Shown here: positions 61,217 through 64,000 of the stretch, piece after piece
Position numbering within the stretch: position 1 is the stretch's first letter
Layout of the letters: each line of letters opens with the position of its first letter
Position numbers and translations under genes: made by a program
The notes under the pieces: model-generated
Told to the model about the DNA's origin: nothing
The model's input: the letters and a program-made list of their open reading frames with translations, nothing else
Databases searched by the model: none
Assembly (NCBI GenBank): GCA_965219035.1
Contig: CBDCMR010000003.1
Coordinates: 744,001-808,000 of the forward strand
DNA length: 64,000 nt
Origin: CBDCKN01 sp965219035
Lineage (GTDB): Bacteria > Gemmatimonadota > Gemmatimonadetes > Longimicrobiales > Gaopeijiaceae
Direction: 5' to 3'

Positions 61217-62464
61217 ATGCCTGTCACAACCCCTCGGCTCGACTGGGCCGCCGTGCGAGACCGCTTCCCGATCCTGCATGAAGAGGTCGGGGGAAAGCCC
61301 CTCGTCTACCTCGACAACGCCGCCACCTCCCAGAAGCCGCAGAGCGTCATCGACGCCCTGAACGAGTACTACGAGCACACCAACGCCAATGTCCATCGGG
61401 GCATCCACGAGCTGAGCCGCAGGTCCACCGTGGCCTACGAGGAGGCCAGGGCCAGGGTGGCCCGCTTCATCGGCGCCGCCGAGGCCCAGGAGCTGGTGTG
61501 GACGCGTGGCACGACCGAGGCCATCAACCTGGTCGCCGGCAGTTGGGGACTCGAGAACCTCCGCGATGGGGACGAGATCCTCCTCAGCACCATGGAGCAC
61601 CACTCCAACATCGTCCCCTGGCAGCTGGTGGCGCGCCGCACCGGCGCGAGTCTCAAGTACATTGAGATGGATGATGAGGGCCGGCTCATCCTCGACGACC
61701 TTCCGGAGCTGCTCACCGAGCGCACCCGGCTGGTCGCCATCTCCCATGTGTCGAACGCCCTGGGGACCGTCAACCCGGTCCGTGACATCGCCGAGCAGGC
61801 CAAAGCCGCTGGCGCTCTCCTGCTGGTGGACGGAGCACAGGCTGCGCCCCACCGCCGGGTCGACGTCCAGGCGCTGGGCTGCGACTTCTACGCCTTCTCG
61901 GGCCACAAGATGTGCGGGCCCACCGGCATCGGCGGACTCTGGGCTCGTAGGGAGCTCCTGGAGTCCATGCCGCCGTATCACGGCGGGGGCGAGATGATCC
62001 GGATCGTAGGTCGGGAGGAGAGTACCTGGGCCGAGGTCCCCCACAAGTTCGAGGCCGGTACCCCGAACATCGCGGGGGCCATCGGCATCGCGGTGGCGGC
62101 GGACTTCCTTGAGGAGCTGGGCTTCGACGCAATCGCCGAGCACGGGCGGGACGTGATGTCCTACGCCATCGAGCGGCTGAGCAACGTCGAGGACGTCCGG
62201 ATCTTCGGCCCCAACGACCTGGACGAGCGGTCTGGAGTCGTGTCGTTCGTCATGGGTGACGCCCACCCCCATGACATCTCCACAATCCTCGATTCCGAGG
62301 GGATCGCCATCCGCGCGGGCCACCACTGCGCTCAGCTCGTCATGCAGCACTTCGGCGTCTCAGCCACCGCGCGAGCGTCCTTCTACCTCTACAATTCTCT
62401 GGAGGACGTGGACCAGCTGGTCGAAGGCCTGGGCCTGGTCCAGGGGATTTTCGGCACGGCCTGA
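61217..62464 (+). CDS. sufS: Cysteine desulfurase SufS
   Basis: The product is 415 aa. Motifs: YLDNAATSQKPQSVIDAL, TRGTTEAINLVAGSW, DGAQAAPHRRVDVQALGCDF, the PLP lysine Lys231 in SGHKMCGPTGIG, and the catalytic Cys371 in RAGHHCAQL, as in group II desulfurases (SufS/CsdA). It releases sulfur from cysteine as enzyme-bound persulfide for delivery to SufU and SufB. The gene follows the Rieske gene by 22 bp and precedes sufU by 86 bp. Confidence 0.97.
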   Translation: MPVTTPRLDWAAVRDRFPILHEEVGGKPLVYLDNAATSQKPQSVIDALNEYYEHTNANVHRGIHELSRRSTVAYEEARARVARFIGAAEAQELVWTRGTTEAINLVAGSWGLENLRDGDEILLSTMEHHSNIVPWQLVARRTGASLKYIEMDDEGRLILDDLPELLTERTRLVAISHVSNALGTVNPVRDIAEQAKAAGALLLVDGAQAAPHRRVDVQALGCDFYAFSGHKMCGPTGIGGLWARRELLESMPPYHGGGEMIRIVGREESTWAEVPHKFEAGTPNIAGAIGIAVAADFLEELGFDAIAEHGRDVMSYAIERLSNVEDVRIFGPNDLDERSGVVSFVMGDAHPHDISTILDSEGIAIRAGHHCAQLVMQHFGVSATARASFYLYNSLEDVDQLVEGLGLVQGIFGTA

Positions 62465-62550
62465 CGACCCGCCTCGGAAGCTCAAATTCGAAATCTCGGG
62501 ACTGAGGCAGTACTATAGCTGATTCAGTTCCCCTATTTCGCGACTAGCTG

Positions 62551-63057
62551 ATGACGGAACCCTCGCTGACCTCTCTCTACCAGCAGCTCATTCTTGAGCA
62601 CTACCGCAATCCGCGGAACAAGTCGGAGTTGGCGGATCACACGGTGGAGGCTCGCGTGAGCAACCCGGTGTGCGGAGACGAAATCACGGTCCAACTGCGT
62701 CTTGACGGGGACGCAATCGAGGACATCCGCTTCGAGGGCCATGGCTGCTCCATATCCCAGGCGTCCGTGTCGATGATGACGGCTCTCGTTAAGGGGGGGA
62801 GCCGGAGCCACGCCAACAAGCTGGCCGACCGCTTTACCGAGATGATGCACGGCAGCGAGGAGGCGGCGAACGACCGTTCGATGGGGGACCTGAGAGCTCT
62901 TCAGGGCGTCAGCAAGTTCCCCGTTCGCATCAAGTGCGCGCTCCTGGCCTTCGACGCCCTGCGAGAGGCCCTGCGTGACGACCGGAGGGCCGGACCGAGC
63001 GAGAGCCAGGGAAGCACAGGCGGCAGCGTCCCTGGCGAGGGGGAGGCGGCGCACTGA
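62551..63057 (+). CDS. sufU: Sulfur transferase SufU
   Basis: The product is 168 aa. Zinc/sulfur-acceptor ligands are Cys41 with Asp43 (NPVCGDEI), Cys66 (HGCSIS) and Cys129 (IKCALLAF). The sequence has the SufU-specific insert (SRSHANKLADRFTEMMHGSE) that distinguishes it from IscU. SufU accepts persulfide sulfur from SufS. The C-terminal about 25 residues are low-complexity (Gly/Ser/Gln). The TGA overlaps the ogt ATG as TGATG. Confidence 0.95.
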   Translation: MTEPSLTSLYQQLILEHYRNPRNKSELADHTVEARVSNPVCGDEITVQLRLDGDAIEDIRFEGHGCSISQASVSMMTALVKGGSRSHANKLADRFTEMMHGSEEAANDRSMGDLRALQGVSKFPVRIKCALLAFDALREALRDDRRAGPSESQGSTGGSVPGEGEAAH

Positions 63058-63731
63058 TGCCGGGGCGTGACGGTGTCTCTGCGGTCTTGTCCGGCGTTCT
63101 CGAAAACACACCCCTCGGGCCCCTGGCAGTCTGGGTCACGCGCAACGGCGCTCGTCGGGTAGGCTACGTCCAGCAGGACATGATCGAAGAGAGCCACTGG
63201 GACCCGGCCAGCGACACCACCCTGGCCCTCGCGCTCCGGCAGCTCCGCGAGTACCTCGAAGGCCGCCGGAAGGGCTTCGACCTGCCTCTCGACTTCTCGG
63301 GCGCCACGACCTTTCAGAGGCGGATCTTCGAGCGGCTCATGCACATCCCCTACGGCCGCATCGTCTCGTACGGAGATATCGCCGACGAGCTGGGAGATCC
63401 GGGCGCGGCCAGGGCCGTCGGCCAGGCCGTGGGAGCCAATCCACTCCCCATCGTCGTGCCGTGCCACCGGGTGGTCCGGAGCGACGGAAAGCTGGGCGGA
63501 TACTCGGGGGGACAGCACCGCAAGGTCACCCTCCTTGGGATCGAGGGTGTGGATGTTGACGGACCCCGGCCGGGGAGTCGGGTCCATCCGGAGGTTCGGG
63601 GCTGCCTCTCTAGCGCGGTGGTCAGCCGCATGGTGGTTGACCGCCACTGCCCACCCGATCAGCGAGCGGGGGGTAGTGGACTGCTCGCGCCGGGCCGCAG
63701 GATCACCTTCACTGCGCCACTCCGGCGATGA
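63057..63731 (+). CDS. ogt: Methylated-DNA-protein-cysteine methyltransferase (Ogt-like)
   Basis: The product is 224 aa. The active site is IVVPCHRVV with acceptor Cys136; YGRIVSYGDIADELGDPGAA and GGYSGGQHRKVTLLGIEG complete the helix-turn-helix and Asn/Glu-binding regions. It repairs O6-alkylguanine in a suicidal reaction. The domain ends near residue 163; the remaining about 60 residues (GVDVDGPRPGSRVHPEVRG and on) have no match, and the last 73 bp overlap the opposing dehydrogenase gene. Coupled to sufU by TGATG. Confidence 0.9.
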   Translation: MPGRDGVSAVLSGVLENTPLGPLAVWVTRNGARRVGYVQQDMIEESHWDPASDTTLALALRQLREYLEGRRKGFDLPLDFSGATTFQRRIFERLMHIPYGRIVSYGDIADELGDPGAARAVGQAVGANPLPIVVPCHRVVRSDGKLGGYSGGQHRKVTLLGIEGVDVDGPRPGSRVHPEVRGCLSSAVVSRMVVDRHCPPDQRAGGSGLLAPGRRITFTAPLRR

Positions 63732-64000
63732 TTCGCCGCCGCCTTCAGCGCGTCACGGTACTGATGGAGCGGGAAGGCGTGGGTCACCATCTCTTCGACC
63801 GGCGTCCCCGTCTCGAGGAGCAGATCGTGGGCGATCTCGAAGGTGTGGCGGCGCTCGCCCCTCCACGTCTCCTGTCCATAGCCCACCGACCCCCGAAGCC
63901 GGAGCTCACGAGCCCACAGGAAGGTCAGGTCCAGCTTCTTGAGCTCCCCCACACATCCGATGACGACGACACGCCCCCGAGGTGACGCGAATCGGAGGGA
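63659..64000 (-). CDS. Zinc-type alcohol dehydrogenase (MDR), C-terminal part
   Basis: The visible 113 codons read from the right edge: SPRGRVVVIGCVGELKKLD, then LTFLWARELRLRGSVGYGQE, HTFEIAHDLLLETGTPVEEM, and VTHAFPLHQYRDALKAAANH with a C-terminal SGAVKVILRP. This is the end of a medium-chain dehydrogenase/reductase (threonine- or sorbitol-dehydrogenase-like). The N-terminal zinc-binding domain lies outside the window. Its tail overlaps the 3' end of ogt by 73 bp. Confidence 0.85.
   Translation of the reverse strand, partial: SLRFASPRGRVVVIGCVGELKKLDLTFLWARELRLRGSVGYGQETWRGERRHTFEIAHDLLLETGTPVEEMVTHAFPLHQYRDALKAAANHRRSGAVKVILRPGASSPLPPAR

Overview
The window is GC-rich bacterial chromosome with dense coding, many start/stop overlaps (ATGA, GTGA, TGATG) and frequent GTG starts. 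The gene mix (ECF sigma factors with zinc-finger anti-sigmas, large secreted peptidases and beta-propeller proteins, plant-type FabI, SUF iron-sulfur assembly, a phenylacetyl-CoA epoxidase operon, SSS and NSS sodium symporters, a dockerin-like GDLRAFL tail on a secreted M6 protease) suggests a heterotrophic, aerobic Gram-negative of the Gemmatimonadota type. That placement is inference; no rRNA is present.

Layout. 1-12.3 kb: a small membrane protein, NUDIX hydrolase, secreted propeller protein, secreted M28 peptidase, gyrA, a SigR/RsrA-like sigma/anti-sigma pair, CPBP protease and an aromatic-amino-acid-type decarboxylase. 12.3-17.9 kb: a lipoprotein, the paaA-D-B-C-D(Zn) phenylacetyl-CoA epoxidase operon with a 20-bp palindrome in front of paaA that fits a PaaR operator, a MIP18/SufT-like gene and a cyclic-nucleotide-domain/PP2C fusion that has lost its metal ligands. 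18-27.6 kb: a mosaic surface lipoprotein, then an apparent envelope operon of a frameshifted metallo-beta-lactamase-fold hydrolase, an exported metacaspase, a CHASE2/CsgG fusion and a small beta-barrel-like protein. The last is truncated at a junction with a broken phosphofructokinase gene. 28.5-38.3 kb: an SSS symporter with an unlisted 55-aa partner, a LmbE-type deacetylase, an NSS transporter, an aconitase-family enzyme and a haloalkane dehalogenase.

38.49-41.64 kb is a small genomic island in the 3' end of tRNA-Val(CAC). A 47-bp copy of the tRNA 3' half lies 3.08 kb away, beside what looks like the tRNA's original terminator. The island holds a decayed IS3-type element and a lipoprotein gene broken by a 20-bp tandem duplication. 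tRNA-Glu(CTC) follows.

41.9-57.1 kb: housekeeping and repair genes (pterin dehydratase, HAD phosphatase, class III aminotransferase, fabI, CaCA antiporter, polX, ligA), a class V aminotransferase, an ECF sigma/membrane anti-sigma/YbjQ cluster, an AraC-type regulator, M6 protease, lipoprotein and patatin. 57.2-63.7 kb: the complete sufC-B-D-Rieske-S-U operon behind a promoter with a Fur-like box, followed by ogt. A partial zinc-type alcohol dehydrogenase runs off the right edge.

The main points of interest are the metacaspase/CHASE2-CsgG envelope operon, the tRNA-Val island, a family of short inverted-repeat elements next to stop codons and promoters, the split PaaD, and several recent lesions (tandem duplication, nonsense codon, frameshift, deletion junction).
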